NCBI RefSeq assembly: GCF_010183535.1
Contig: NC_071331.1
Span: forward strand, 6,696,001-6,760,000
DNA length: 64,000 nucleotides
Source of the DNA: Caenorhabditis remanei
Taxonomy: Eukaryota; Nematoda; Chromadorea; Rhabditida; Rhabditidae
Direction of reading: 5' to 3'
Shown: piece by piece, positions 22,923 through 36,552 of the stretch
Position numbering within the stretch: the stretch's first letter is position 1
How the letters are laid out: every line of letters begins with the position of its first letter
The notes under the pieces: generated by a model
Told to the model about the DNA's origin: nothing
Database searches by the model: none
The model's input: the letters and a program-made list of their open reading frames with translations, nothing else
Position numbers and translations under genes: made by a program

Positions 22923-23328
22923 CTAAGCCAGGACATGTTTGTGATCACAGAATACAATAACACATCCCGTGAACCATTTACCCAACCACTCCCCACAATC
23001 ATTCGCCTCCGACGAGAAGACAATGGCTCGTTCGCATTTCGATTCACGCACATGGCTTCCACAGGACACCGAGGAGAACGATGAGTTGGGCCAGAGAAGC
23101 TGAAAATGAGGAAGGGTTTTATTGGATAATGAGGGACCACTTATGTACCTTTACCCTCGCTTCCAACTCCTTCACAAAGATATCTCTTTCCTTCGTGTCG
23201 AATTCCGATCGAAGAATCCTGCATTCAGAAGGTGTCAACAGTTTCGAAATCTCGGAGTACGGGAAGTTGTCTTCCACGTGGAAATCCAATGGAAGAGGGT
23301 TATGGTCATCGGCTTGTTCTGGTGGTAG
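22923..23328 (-). pseudogene. CRTAP/leprecan-like gene, last two exons (unit A)
   Basis: Exon 23149-23328 (60 codons) begins LPPEQADD and holds KLLTPSECRILR, which resembles the LLTPEEC start of the prolyl-3-hydroxylase domain. A 49-bp GT-AG intron leads to exon 22923-23099, which ends in TAG and contains CERAIVFSS, faintly like the KCGRMISFSS strand of that domain. Both exons are phase 0 and intact, but no upstream exons follow in unit A, so this is a fragment. Family assignment rests mainly on the fuller copy at 46.2-47.3 kb. Confidence 0.55.
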
Positions 23329-23539
23329 CTGGAAATATAGGTTATTGTATTTATATTTCACGGTTTCAAATAATTAAGATGTGTGGATAAGTTTGTGAAC
23401 TATTTAGTAACTGAAGATTTTTTTCAGATAATGTTAACTGAAACAAACAATTTTTCAATGTTGCAAATTGTGGAATAACAAAAAATCTCGATTATAATTA
23501 TTTTTTATCAAAGAAAACGAGTATTTTGAAAAGTAAGGT

Positions 23540-23830
23540 ACATTTTCTCAAAAACTGGACTGGATTTTTTGCTGAAACAGTTTTCTAAAGTAAAATGGGG
23601 GTCTAAAATTCAATAAAAGCATCATTTTCGGGCTATTGAAACATTTTGAAGGCTTTTTTCTTTGAAAATGTCGAAAAATTAGAGAAAAATCTAAAAATTT
23701 TCTATTTTCTCAAAAACTGAACTGGATTTTTTGGTGAAACAGTTCTCTATAGTAAAATCAGGCTATAAAATTTGATAAAAACATTATTTTCAGTCGATTG
23801 AAACATTTTGAAGGCGTTTTCAGTTTATTT
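23540..23830. repeat. Two tandem repeats, about 163 bp each
   Basis: CTCAAAAACTG(G/A)ACTGGATT begins each copy (about 23548 and 23711), followed by GTGAAACAG and a shared block ending ATTGAAACATTTTGAAGGC. They lie in the junction DNA between units A and B. Confidence 0.7.
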
Positions 23831-24266
23831 CTCGCATCAAAACAAATTTCTAAGCCGTCACACTTAATTTTCCATATAATTTCTCTGAATTAGTGTTTTT
23901 ATTTTTGTTCAAAGCAATTTTTGCCGATAAAGTCCTTTTCTCACAAAAAAATGTGGTTTTCTGCACTTAAAAACACTTCAATATCATTTTCGGGTTACTG
24001 TATACACTAGTCCGCAATCACCGTGTGAAGTGTACACAACTTTTTCGGCTGAGTATTTAATGCGGATTTTTCTAGGACACGCGAATCTGAATCTGAAAAT
24101 TTCTGTTTCAGCTTGTACATTTTTGCAACATTTTTTCAAAATGTATGATTTTGTTTTTTTCCAAAATTTAAACTCACAACCTCCACGAAATCAAACGTTT
24201 TAATTTATATTTATTTATTGAGTGAGAATTTCTCAAAAACGGAAAATGGCATTCCGTACAACTATG

Positions 24267-25841
24267 ACATTTATGTATCGTTCTGTCTCTTCTCGATTCA
24301 TTACCACACTGAAAAAAACACTTGATTTTCTCGAATCAATTACAAAGATAAGTTTTAAAATTAGATCAACGTTTTCTGTTTTGACGTTTTCTTATTTCTT
24401 AATTTTGTTTTCTGATTCATTGGGCGCTGTGTTATCTTGTTTCTAGCGTATGATATTTCATTTTTGACGTGACGTTTGTCAGTATTTCCACAACTGCAAA
24501 ATAATCCACCTACCTGTTATAAAGATAAGTATCCGGTAACCATATCGCGTCAAATGGCAGTATGGTTGTATTAATCATCCCGTAAAGATATGGATTCCAT
24601 CCCAGAAAGTCATCATTCCATTTTTGAATCGCCCAAACGTTCAAGTCGACGTTTTGCTGTTTCTCGTTCTGAAAAAAGTTGTTTTCCGTTTTAAAACTGA
24701 TGGTGGTGAAGAATAAAAATGAATTTTTTTAAACAAAATGACGGTGAGGAAAGTTTTTTTCAGAAAGAAACTAAACTCACAATGGAAAGAATCTGATGTA
24801 GACTCATTGAAAACGAAACAGTTGTGGGTTTCGAGTGGTTCATCACTGGGCGGACACGACTGTCGTACCTGAAATTAGTTGCATTGGAATTTTGTGTTCA
24901 AGACATACCAACGAAGTATAAAAAGTGATGAGTATAGTGATGATATACCTATTGAAACATAGAATTCTATAAATGTGTAAGATTTCAGCATTGGAGTAAC
25001 CTTATCGTTTCATACTGGTTTGAAACTATTTTTTCTCTATTTCAATCGAAATGTAATTTTACGTTGTTCACTTTAAATATAATGTAATCGTGAGTCTTTC
25101 TGCATTGATCTGCTGTATGTTAACTTATATGTCCGATTCTATCAGCTTTTTTTAAATTTGGCAACACTACTGCCACTAATTAAAGATAGTTGATAACTTT
25201 TCTTCGAAATATAGTTCATTTCATTATTTCATAGAGTTCCCATGTTTCAATCCCCCTTTCATCTCAATCCCCCTCCTCGCCAATTTTACCTCCTCGGATC
25301 CATCAAATCCTTGGCCAACCGGATGTGTGGCAGAAACTCGCCGTAGTCATCCATCAATGCCTCTCCTGGAAACAAAAAGAAACAAGTATTCGAAAGCAAA
25401 AATCAAAGCTCCTTCCCCAACCTCACCACCTGGCTTTAATATGTATTCATGTAGTTTATCCAGAAAGCACCCATTCTCCGTAAATTTGAGATTAGGAAGA
25501 AGGAGTCAAAAAATCATGACACGTCATGGTTTTTGGGTGCAAGACTAGGAAAAAACGGTAAATTGAGCAAATTCAACTAGCACACTTTCAGTCAGTAGCG
25601 AAAAATGATAATGAAGAAACAGTAAGATTGTACAACTGCGCTCAACGGAAAAAAGGGTTCAAAAGTAATTTCCATAAAGCACATTTGTAAAAATCGTAAC
25701 ACTTTTCTGTTTCAATCCTGTGTTTTGATCAAACTATTTTGGTTGCTTCTAGTGATCTCAGTCGAAACTTTTCTCCCCCAACTCACTTGCTCCCAACACG
25801 ACTCCAATGATCGTCATGAACCATCCGACCACCCCCACCAT
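24267..25841 (-). pseudogene. Receptor subunit copy, truncated in exon 5 (unit B)
   Basis: Exons 25787-25841, 25290-25365, 24781-24868 and 24514-24668 match exons 1-4 of the complete gene in length, phase and splice signals, with no stop codon. Exon 5 begins at 24310 but homology stops at about 24267, after the YIN codons. The product would be a signal peptide plus roughly the first 138 residues, including loops D and A, but no Cys-loop, loop B or C, or membrane segments. It cannot form a channel. The absence of coding damage suggests recent origin or retained expression of a secreted fragment. Confidence 0.85.
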
Positions 25842-25861
25842 TGTAGAAGTTCAAACACCTG

Positions 25862-26105
25862 AAAAAAAGAGAATTTTGGTTCAAAAAAATTAGACAAAAA
25901 CCTGGTGGTGAGACACCACGGAGAGGTGCTCCAAGTAGTCAAGTATTGTTCAATTATTCAACGAAAACACATTGGGGCGTGAAAATTGGAAAGAAGAGGG
26001 AGGAGGAGAGATGGGGGAGAGAAGGTTGTGGGGGGAGAGGGAGGAGGATAATGGGAGAGTTTTATATTGGGGAAGAGTATAATTGTTCGATAGTCATATT
26101 TTTGT
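25862..26105. other. Duplicated receptor 5'-flank block (unit B)
   Basis: Near-identical to 6278-6500, including the TTTCAG acceptor, the short hairpin and the purine-rich GGGAGGAGG stretch. If it drives the complete gene, the truncated copy may be transcribed too. Confidence 0.4.
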
Positions 26106-27294
26106 AAATGATTTTTTCAGCACACAGCAATTACTGAACACATGTCATTTTCTTTCAGATATGAAATTCTCGAAACTGGAATTTTCGGTATTTTCAAAGT
26201 CTGAGAGCAACTCAAGCCAAATATACATCTAATCGAGGGCTCTAATCAGAAAATGTATGTATATGCTCAACAAGCTTATAAAAATTTCTATGGTAGTGTG
26301 CGAACATTTCAATGAAGAACTTTTGAATATTTCAGAATCTTCTGAAACCGCAATTTTACCTAGAGAGATTGTTACAGATATGTGATACCCTAGTGGACTA
26401 CTAGTGGGAAATGATTCTTCTGAAAAATGAAGAAATTTTGTAACGGACCGTTTGCGAAAATAATTCTGAAAATATTGAATTCAACATTCGATGAGTAAAA
26501 AAATAAACTAGTAGAAAAAAGAAAAATGTAAATTTCATAATAATTATTTGAAACTGGAAAATTTTAGCAAATCAGTGATACTTGTATAATCTTCTGGAAC
26601 TTGTTTTGAAGTGAAGCCCACAATCAAAGCAGGTGACTTTCATGAACACCTTTAAAATATCAAGGAAAAACGGTAAAAACCTTTCTAAAGTTGTTCAAAC
26701 CTTGAGATTTGGTTTTTTTCCAGCAGAGTATTTTGACTCTTCAAAAAGCTACTGTTTATGTTAAGCAACTTAAAATCCAATTTTAATCGGCTGACTAGTT
26801 ATCGACTGTTTTTTTCAGTTTCAACTTTGTGTTTTTTTCTCATTCTCGGTTATTCTTTTGATTCTACCTCCGCAGCTGGAATTGTCTAAAACTATGTCGA
26901 CTATTCTCGTAAACTATTATTCCTGCCGCATATTATGACCGCATCTGCTCGTTTGAATTTTCTCAACTAGAATTGAGTTTTTGAGACAGAAAACTTTTAC
27001 TAAAGTAACTTCGTAGTGTGCTATTTCCAGATATCCTACTTTTTTACATGAATTGACGCAGAATCCAAGGGAAAATCCACTAAGAGGTTATGGATCCGAA
27101 GCTGTTAAACTTGAAAAAATGAGAATTTCTAATACTAAATTTTTTTTAATGACACATATTTAATATACAGTTGACGTGCACAATGAGCAATTCTTCACAC
27201 CCAGTTTCAAGAGGATTTTCAATTCTTCCTAGGATTCTACGTCGACTAATAAAGTTGGACTACTGAAATATCGTAAAATTACTATGCAACATCT
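26106..27294. other. Duplicated non-coding DNA, no gene seen
   Basis: Matches 6500-7600 with small differences and without the 7088-7192 MITE. Confidence 0.5.
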
Positions 27295-27755
27295 AATGAC
27301 AACCCCCAACACCTCACTCTTATGAAAACTTTCAGAAACAGCTCAAAAAAATATTCCAAAAAATGAAAACCCCAAGAAAAAGTTGTGTAGATCTCCGGTG
27401 CCGAGTCAACCTATTCCATCCACTTAAAAGGCGGGGGGAGAGTAAAAGTAACGATGACCCTAATGAGTACGCCCCAATTTTTACTCCCCTTCGCCAACAC
27501 ACACAAAACAAAAGGAAATTGAAAAGAGCTGATGGGTGGAAGAGAGGGAAAGACAAGAAGCCATACACAGAGACAGACAACACCGCTTTTAGGACACCAC
27601 GAAAAAAGGGAGGGTTGTCCTAAAAGGGTATTGAGGATAAGGGGGGAGAGAGAGAGAGAAATGGAATGAAAATGTAGAGAGAGAGATGGGATGAAATTCA
27701 ATTGAACGAGGGAAGATCAAAGAGAAGAAATCTAGGGAGGTGAAATGTCAAAGTG
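27295..27755. other. Conserved duplicated block with hairpin (unit B)
   Basis: Partner of 7600-8070. The hairpin stem has one mismatch, and the GAGAGAGA tail differs in length. Confidence 0.45.
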
Positions 27756-27844
27756 CAAAAAAGTAGAGTGCTAAAACAGAGTTGAAGTCATTTGGTCCAA
27801 AAAATCTACTGTTTCAAGGTGCAGTTAAAAGAAATTACAAACTG

Positions 27845-28680
27845 GGACCTGTAATGCGTATGGCGTTCGATTCCTGAAAAATTGTCACGAATCGTAAATT
27901 TATTTTGAAGTCTCAAGACTATGACTCACAAGAGAAGTACATAAAAAGGCGTGTTGAACTTTTTCATTAAATTTGACCATAGGTAATTTCGACCCTGAGG
28001 ATTTCAAATCTGCAAGAAAAATCTGCAAGAAAAATCTGCAAAATGTTTCCCTGAACCGAGTTATGAGCCATCAAACTTTTCATATGGTTCAGCATTTTTC
28101 CACGAGGCTTGCGGTCTGCCGAAGTGTCTCCCAGAACAAAACCCCACGTTTTCCAACCATCGATGGTGCAGGAGTTGTGACTTCGGCAGACCGCAGGTCT
28201 CGTGGTAAAATGTTTAACCATGAGAGAAGTTGATGGCTAATAACTCGGAAAGTTCAACTCACCTCGTCATGTACTTACATTGATACTGATTTTTTGAAAC
28301 AGCAGGTTTAATTACCGGAGCAGGTAGCAACTTTTTCGATAAATTAAATGAAATCAAACATTTTCCGGAAAACTACAGTTTCTACTAGAAATTTTAGAGC
28401 AACCAATAGTCACCCTGGTATTGAATGGAACAATGTCATTTTTGATTCAGAAGAAACAAAATGATGATGTTGGTAGCAAAACTCTTGATTGTAAACTGTC
28501 CGAGTCAATAGGAACGATATGAACAATAAGAAAGATTTTGGGGAAAAATGACATGGTACTCATAGAAAAAACTCGGGACTGAAAGAAACTAGGAATAGAA
28601 AATTTCTACATACGTTGTTTTGTCAACAATAAATTTAATTATCCGAAGAACAGATTTTTCAATAAATAAAAAGTGTAGTG
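27845..28680. repeat. Insertion in unit B with a direct flank repeat
   Basis: A sequence of about 70 bp (TGCTAAAAC...CAGTTAAAAG) lies at about 27767 and again at about 28680, with this DNA between; unit A has it once (about 8090). Inside, 28057-28255 is an imperfect hairpin: CTTGCGGTCTGCCGAAGT pairs with ACTTCGGCAGACCGCAGG, and the outer ends pair as CCGAGTTATGAGCCATCAA-like arms. Confidence 0.6.
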
Positions 28681-31600
28681 CTAAAACTGAGTTAAAGTCA
28701 TTTGGTCAAAAAAATCTACTGTTTCAAGGTGCAGTTAAAAGAAATAACAAACTGAGACGTGCAATACGTGCATCCATTTGGTCGGCGGTAAAAAATAAGA
28801 AGGAAAGCGGAAAAAAAGTTTTAAGACGATCTTGGCCTGATTTTGTAGTAAAAAGCCCCCAAAAATGGCTATATTTGAGTTAAACTTCGTTTTTTTTTGG
28901 TAAAATCTGATTGCCTTGCTTCAAAAATAACCTTTAAAAACTATCGGTAAATTCGAGAAGGCGAACAAATTTTTAAAGCTGATATTCTCTAGGCGGAATG
29001 CGGAAAAAATCTCAAAATGGCAGATCTGATAGCGGAATTCCGCTTTTTTTTCCGCATCATTTTTTCGCCCAGTCCAATTTTCGGTTTCAAGATGCAGATA
29101 CTTATCTTTGCTGTTGAAAAATGTTTATATCTTTCCAGACAGAATTTTTTAAGTCACTGAAGCAGCAAAAGCTAACCAGTCGCGGGAATAAATGTGAACT
29201 CAAAATCAAAAAAGCAAATACTGATTTTTTGAAACAGCAAGTTTAATTACCTGAGCAGGTAGAAACTTTTCCGATAAATCGAATGAATAAAGAATCTAGT
29301 TTGTATACAACACTCTCATGAGCTAATTATAAATATCTATATTCAGACTGAAAGATAGAGAACTTGAAACTGAAGAAGATATTTTTCGGAAAACTACAGT
29401 TTCTAGAGGAACTAATAGTCACCTATTAATTGAATAGTCCAGTCACAAGCCAGTTAGCAGTTGTGGAAATTTTTTTCATTAAAAATACCGAGATGGAACA
29501 AAGTGATGATTAGATCTCTTGATCTGTTCAAGACAATAGGAACGATATGGCCAAACGATATAGTTGAACCATTATAATCAAAGAACACACTTGAGATTTG
29601 AAATAAACTAGGAACAGATAAAAGTTTATTGGTAACTTTAGTATCAATAAACACTTTCTTGGGTCAAAAATAAATTAAATTATCCAAGTAGATTTTTCGA
29701 TAAGTCAAGTTTGAGAACGCAACGCTTCTATTTTTTCGGTAAACACACATTGATATAGTTGAATGTGCAAGGCTGTATACTATAAATTCAATCGTGAAAT
29801 CGCACTGAAAAATGTTTTTCGAACAAATAGTGAACATGAAACTGAAGAAAAAGAAAATCACAAGCATTTTCTGGAAAATTACAGTTTCTAGGGGAGCTAA
29901 TAGTCACTCTGTGATTGAATAGAATGATTTTGAGGAATTATCGAATTTTAAATAGCATAAAAAACATGCGTGGCAAACTTGGGCGAAGGTTGATAAAGTT
30001 TTCATGAAAACTTAGATGTAACTAAATGATGAAAGTGGAAGCAAAACTCTTGATTTTGATCTGTCCAAGACAAAAAAGTTTTGTGTTTCCAATTGGAAGT
30101 ATAAGTTTTTGAAGATTTGTAGAGCGTTTTTGTTTGAGGTGATACTTGATTAACATCAAAAAATATTCTGTTTAGAAAAATGGATTCAAACAATATCATT
30201 TAATTAGCAGAGAACACACTCAAGACTTGAAATAAGTTTCAATACACACTTTTTCGGGGTCAACAGAAAAGTGAATCTCAGTTTGAAATGGTGCCTCAAA
30301 ATTCAGCAAAAAAACGATTTTAGTCATGCAGTATGTTTCCTTTTTTAAATTAATCGATGCTAAAACATTGTTTTGCTAGAAGGAAGTTTACTAATAGTGA
30401 ATCAGTTAATTATAATCAGTTAATCATAATCAGAGCAAAAAAAAAATGCATTTCTTGGAACAGTCATAATTCTGAAGCGGGAACAGCGTCTAAAATCTCA
30501 AAATCTACGTTCAAAGTATCATTTTGCTATAATCGGACACTTCCAGCCTCATTCTTTTCGTTTGTCTACCAAATAAGAAAATGTTGCGCAACCAAAACAA
30601 ACACAAAAAGGAATCTAGAAGATGTTTGACATCTTCTTTCTTTTATTGCTTTGGGCGAAAGTCAAAACAATACTTTTTAGATTGAAAAAAGAAGGGAACA
30701 TCTGGAACAAGACGATATATTAGATTTTCGTCATTATTTAGAAAATGTTGACGCGACTAACTAGTAGATGAGATATAAACCTGAAAAAAGAAACCAATAG
30801 AAACCGGACAAAATTTCTATAAACAAAGTTCAACAAACTTTTACAGTTTCCCAATGGAAGTATTGTTACAGGTAAGCTCAACAATCCATTCAAATTGGAT
30901 TAAAAAATAAATGTTTCAGTTAAGACTTATTGCTAGTAACTCAACAATTACCGCGATAATTTTCTTTCACCTTATAAAAAATAAAAACTGAACAACTCTT
31001 TTAAAATTGGTTAGAAAAAAAAGGAACACCGAAAAATAGGAACCGACGGTTTTTTGGTTTTTCACAATATACACATATTTTGTACAGACTTTAAAGATCA
31101 GTAAATTTATGGCAAAAAAAAATATGTGGAACGGCACCGGAAAAAATTATTTGATAAGGTACCATTTTGAAATAAAAATGAATTTTAGATAAACCAAAGG
31201 TCTCAATGTTAATTATCATGAAAAGTACTTCTTTTTTATGTCTCTATGGCTCGGCTCACAGAAGGATTTAGCAGAATTTTATTTCAGATTCGAAATCTAC
31301 GAACTCCCCTTGTAAGTGATTTAGGAAAAAGAGAAAATTGGAGGTAATCGTGAAACCAATGAACAAAATCATATTTCTGCGAATCATGCAGAAATAAGGA
31401 CACAAAAATGAAGTGAAAAATTCATCAGCAAATTGAATAATAACTTTTGTTTGTGCAAATTATCTATATTGGAAACAGTGACATTTTATTTGAAAAAAAT
31501 TGAATTTTAAAAAGATTGAGAGGAGCAAAGCGTTATTGGTAAGAATGTTTTCACTGTGGTTTTCTTCAAAGAACAAAAAACGTTGTTGAACATACTGGGG

Positions 31601-32060
31601 TTGTATAGATCATGAGCACAGGAAATCGCAGTTAATTACCGAACCTGTAGCTATTTATCCAATTAATTTTGTTTGTTACTGTCCGTAATAGTTTACTAAG
31701 CTATTGCCTAAAACAAAAAATTGGGAAGTGCTGTGATTATTGAAGTTTGTTATTATTGAAGTTTTTTGAAACTACTGAGTTTATTTTTGAAACTATGTAA
31801 ACTAACCTACTGTTCCTTCATTTTTTCTCAAAATAGCACAACCGGATGAGTCAGAATGTTGTAATAATAAAAATTAAATGTTTCAATCCATCATGAAACA
31901 GAAAAGAACGAAACCATCTGGATTGTGAATCGATAGGGTTGTTGGTTTGAAAATCAAAAAGGTTGTTATTCAGCCCAAAGTCATGGACATCTACTAGAAA
32001 CCATAGCAATCAGTTTTGATAATAAATTTTCCAGTTTCAAACGATTCAGAACATTGTTCA
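28680..32060. other. Duplicated non-coding DNA (unit B)
   Basis: Collinear with 8080-12700, minus the unit-A-specific insertions. No gene model is supported. The open frame at 30357-30629 is the DNA in which the hAT MITE later inserted in unit A. Confidence 0.5.
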
Positions 32061-32224
32061 AGAAAATTAAGACAACGATTTTTTCATACATTTCATGTAC
32101 CGATAATAGTAATGAAAAGGGGAAACGCATTTACAGTTTTCAAGTTTAGTTTTCTCAAGTGATATAAAAATTTTTCTGGTAAAAAGAAAATATCACTTTC
32201 AGAAAAATTCACTCTTTCATATAG

Positions 32225-32885
32225 CCTTTATACGGCTATAATATTTTTGAAAAGTTAATAGTTTCATTGCCAATCTATTTAAAAAATGGAAAAAAATCCT
32301 CTTTTAAAAGCGGAAGAACCAAAAAATCCCAATCCCAAAAGATTTTTCACCCTTGACCTGGTTATAATAAAAATTGGTAAAGCAGAAAGAGCACCAAAGA
32401 AAAAAGAGTACAAAGAGCAGCAAGGAAGCAAAACACTTTCGGGGGGACACAGAAGGAAATGAAAATGTCAAAAAAAGTTTAATTTGCAAGTTGTGAGCCA
32501 GAGAGAAGGGCTCTTTGGTGCGTTGGGCTCACGAGTACCACACTATAATAGGTTCCCCCTTCCCCCTTTCTCCTAACTTCTCATTTTTGCCACGTCATCA
32601 AAAATTTTTCTTCGTCTCCTCTCTCTTTTGCTGCTCCTCCTCCTCTATTTTCTCTATTTTCTTGGACGTTTTATATACACAAAACATTGTGGAATGTCCC
32701 ATGGGGGAATGGTGGTGGAAGAAGGAGACGAACACCGCTTCACCCATCACTTTGAAGAATTTGAGAAATTGGGAGAGAGAGAAGAGAGATATGGGGATGT
32801 CTGGTGGGGAAAAAAAGTTGGATGATGCATACAGAGGATATAGTGTACAAGTACTGAAACAATTCGCTCTTACTGTACGTCGCAC
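32225..32885. other. Conserved duplicated block (unit B)
   Basis: Partner of 14290-14960, with the C run reduced to about 5. The frame near 32708-32870 is shared with unit A. Confidence 0.35.
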
Positions 32886-33959
32886 CAAAAACGAATGAAA
32901 ATTTAATTATGATCGTCAAGATAGCAGAAACAGATAACTGATTGGTATGATTTGAAAGTTCTGAAACTGGAGAAAATAGAATAAATAGATTAATTTCGTG
33001 AGTAGGTGAATCTGCGATTTTATGGTTTCGAACAGAAAAAGTGAAAGTGAAAGGAAGTACTGAAACAGTGCTCTAGCCGATAAGAAATCTCCATAAAACA
33101 GACGAAAATTCACGATTTTCAAAAAACTCTGAGAGACTTTTCAAAACTACAAGTTAGTAACTTGAAGTTACATTCATTAAACAAATTGTTCTTGATGTTT
33201 TCACCGCAATTAATCCACTTTATGAAACCGAAAAACTCTTTGTCAAAAAAACTCCTAACACTATAAATTGTCTCTAATTGTACCGAACAGGTAAAAATTT
33301 GAACAATGGAGAAAGCACTGAAACCGTGCTCTGCCCATTAAAAAACTTCACGCAACAGAAACAAATATTCCTAGCACTTTTTGAAGCTACTAGTTCTAGT
33401 ACCAAACGGATTGCTTATCATCATTTTTTAGCTCAATAAAACCACTTTATGAAACCGGACAATTCTTTGACAAAAAACTTTCCATGTCAACTAAAAATGA
33501 GCTCAAACTCCTCAAAAAACCCCTAACCTAACCTTGAGCAACAAGAAAAAAAACCAGGAAAATTCTTCATGCTCCATTACCTCCACTTCTTATGGATGTG
33601 AGCACTGGAGAAATATTTGGAGAAATATTCGGAGAACGTGAATAACTTGGTATTTTTTGGTGGAATAATACTATATTGAGAAGTTCGTCGCAAATGAAAT
33701 AATCCAATTGAAACTGGTAAAAGTGGATGAAACAGTTGCAAAATTTTACTGTGAGCAGAGATATGAGAGCCTTCAAACTTTTCATATGGAATTTCACAAA
33801 GTGTACACAAAGGTGTTCACCACCAACATATGAGTGGTATAGTGGTAGTCAACTCATTCATTGAAACATTCAGCCGGTTTTTATTGCAGAGATGCATTTT
33901 CGTTAAAGTGTTGCGAATGTTATTTTTTCTCACCAAGGAGTGAATAATACTCTACGACC

Positions 33960-34640
33960 TCCAAAAAAGCGTGGCGAAAAAACTTGAAAAGTGTTCAAAA
34001 CAGTAAATCTAGGCTGACGAGAACTATGATCCAAAGCCAGTCTGTTAGTTTTACTATATAATTTTGTTGATGATTCTTTACCTGCTATCTATTTTCTAGT
34101 AACCGAATATTCACTCAGTTTTTCACAACTACCTATGCATTTCTGGTGACAGAAAAATAATATTTTGGTTCTCTGACAGGTATATAATTTACTGTATCAA
34201 AAGTATGATAAAATTTTTAGAATATTAACGCTATTGTTCTTTTCTCTGAAACAAGTTATCCCCATTGCAATCGATAATTTTAGAAAGATTTAGTTTATAT
34301 TTCAATCAAAACATTAAGTAAGTGACAGTTGTTAAAAAAACTGTTTTCTCACAAAGAATTATATGAAGCGATCATATCTCCAAAAAAGCATGTAGTTAAA
34401 ATTTGAAAAGGGCCAAAAACAGTAAATCTAGGTTGACGAGAACTATGATTCACAGTCAGGCTGTAAGTTTTACTATACGATGTTATTGATGATACTTTAC
34501 CTATTTAGATTCTTTTATTGTACAACTGTTCTCTCACAGCAACCTATGCATTTTTGGAAACAAAACCAACCTTTCATTTTCTGATAAGTCAATAATTTGC
34601 AGCTTCAAACATATGATACCGTTTGGAATATTTATTAACA
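33960..34640. repeat. Tandem repeat pair (unit B)
   Basis: Partner of 16120-16800: the two CTCCAAAAAAGC-led blocks lie at about 33959 and 34379. Confidence 0.6.
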
Positions 34641-34959
34641 GAATTATTCCGCCATTTGCAATTTTTTTTTGCAAAATTTTGTTAGCTTTGTTAGTTGGTT
34701 TCCAGAGTAGTTTTGGTGGTTTTTGAGATTTCTAAAAGTTCAAAGAAAGACTTTTCTAGATGCTCTGTTTGCTATTCTAAATGATATTCTAATCACGCTG
34801 ATATTATTCAGAATTGTGGAAAAAGTGCAGGAGCTTACTTTTGCTGAATTGTGAGCATGTAGGTGCCGTTATAATACAAGTACCGGTCATGAGCCGTTCA
34901 CTCGTTGTTTAAAAAAATTGTGTGCAAAAATAAAGAAGAATTCAAATCGGAACTATTAC

Positions 34960-35380
34960 TTCCAATTATACGAACCCACTAAAAACTGTTCCTCGAAACA
35001 GACAAAAACCGAAATAACCCAACAACAAAAAACAAATATATCCAGGAAAAAGAGTCCAAAACAGTGGGACCCCTCTAACCCGGCTTCTCTTCCTCTTTTT
35101 CACTCTAATTTATTCATTGCGAAAATTGTGTACACCCTCTCCGCCCTCCTCTCTGTCTCTTTTTCTCTATTTTACCTGGTGCCATTTCACTTTTGAACAC
35201 TCACATGACATGGCAGTTTTTGGAGAAAAAAGAAGACGGAAGGGGAAGGAGGAGAATGCAATAAATTGAAGTAACTGGGGAAGAAGGGGGAGGGGAGTTG
35301 TAGCAAGAGGAAGAGAAATCTGCAAATGTAGGAGTTGGTAAGGACATGATGGATGGGAAGTGATGGTTCAGCACCACAAG
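34960..35380. other. Conserved duplicated pyrimidine-rich block (unit B)
   Basis: Partner of 17270-17650. Confidence 0.35.
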
Positions 35381-36235
35381 TAATTATGAAAATGTGGCTA
35401 AAACTGTCAAGTGTGATCCACAATTTTTTTTCTGATATTTGGAGAGTCCAGATCAAGAAGAAGGGATACACTGTTTACAAGAAAATTATTTTTTTAAACA
35501 AATATGTGCTTAAGATACTTTCAATTACCAGTAAAACTCACTTTATCACACTATCGGAACAGTAACAAACTGAATCTATTCACAAGGCGTAACATTTTCA
35601 AAAAGTTACATCCAATTATTATCTTCAGAAATTATGAATGATTGTCAGATTTAGATAACACTTTTACAGATTCGAAAATATCTCTTGATCAGCTTAAACA
35701 AATTCGCTGTCAATATGCATAACCGTAGTAATACCTGTTCGGGAACATTTATTTGGATATGTTCTCACATTATGGAAAAGTTGGAACGGTAGCTTTTTTG
35801 TATTGGAACTCAACTAAACTTAATCTGCTCGAATCGAAAATTGTCAAAGTTTCCGTTTCAAAAAGCCCGCAAAAAACAGTAGTTTATTTTTTAGTCAGTA
35901 GGCTAAATTTAGCATTTACATTTGTTCACATGGAATAATCCCACTTGCTCCTACACTGAACAAACGCACTGCTACACGTACCTACACGTACCTACACATT
36001 GATACAGTGATCCAGTCCCCTTCTCACGAAGTAGAAAAATCCGCCAGCGGAAATCCTCCAAGTCGACAGAAGGCCAAACCGATTGGCCATTGTGATTTCT
36101 GGAACTGATAGAGATGGGAAAAAAGAAAAGTAGAGGTCAGTATAATATGTAGACACGTGGAGGTCGAATTAAATTTGGAGTTTTTTTTGGAAACTAGCCA
36201 CGTGGACCACGAAATTTTTCGATTGGAATTCACAA

Positions 36236-36552
36236 TTGGCTTTCCATCTAGGCGGCGTTTCTGCGAGCGGCCGCCAGCCTTAAGAATGTCATTTTTGATT
36301 CAAAAAATGCCATTTCCTTTACTTTTTTAACATCTTTACGTTCGAATATTTTCAATAAACCTATTGCACTCTCTTCTCAATCGAAAAAAAGAAAACAAAA
36401 ACATTTTGCAGCAAAAAATTCGAACTCGGGAGGAGCAGATTCAAAAACAAGGTTGTTAACCACTAGGCCAAACCTACGCGTGATGGAAGAAAACGGGAAA
36501 GGGAAGGGAAAAAAGGAGCCACCCGTTATGCCGCCCGGATGGAAAGCCAAAC
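36236..36552 (-). repeat. CCATC-ended element with tRNA-like module (unit B)
   Basis: Ends TTGGCTTTCCATC and GATGGAAAGCCAA are inverted, followed inward by GGCGGC/GCCGCC. The minus strand around 36420-36485 holds GGCCTAGTGGTTAA and GAGTTCGAATT. The ends are better preserved than in unit A. Confidence 0.5.

Larger units (their letters stand above)
3288..23385. repeat. Segmental duplication unit A
   Basis: This unit is collinear with 24267-46660 (unit B). Matching points (A/B) include receptor exons 1-4, 7740/27420, 10490/30430, 12535/31919, 15720/33566, 17290/35003, 18960/35757, 19960/36773, 20700/39960 and 22923/46211. The offset shifts only where one copy carries an insertion. Identity is high in blocks but clearly below 100 percent, so this is not an assembly echo. 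Boundaries are approximate. Confidence 0.85.
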
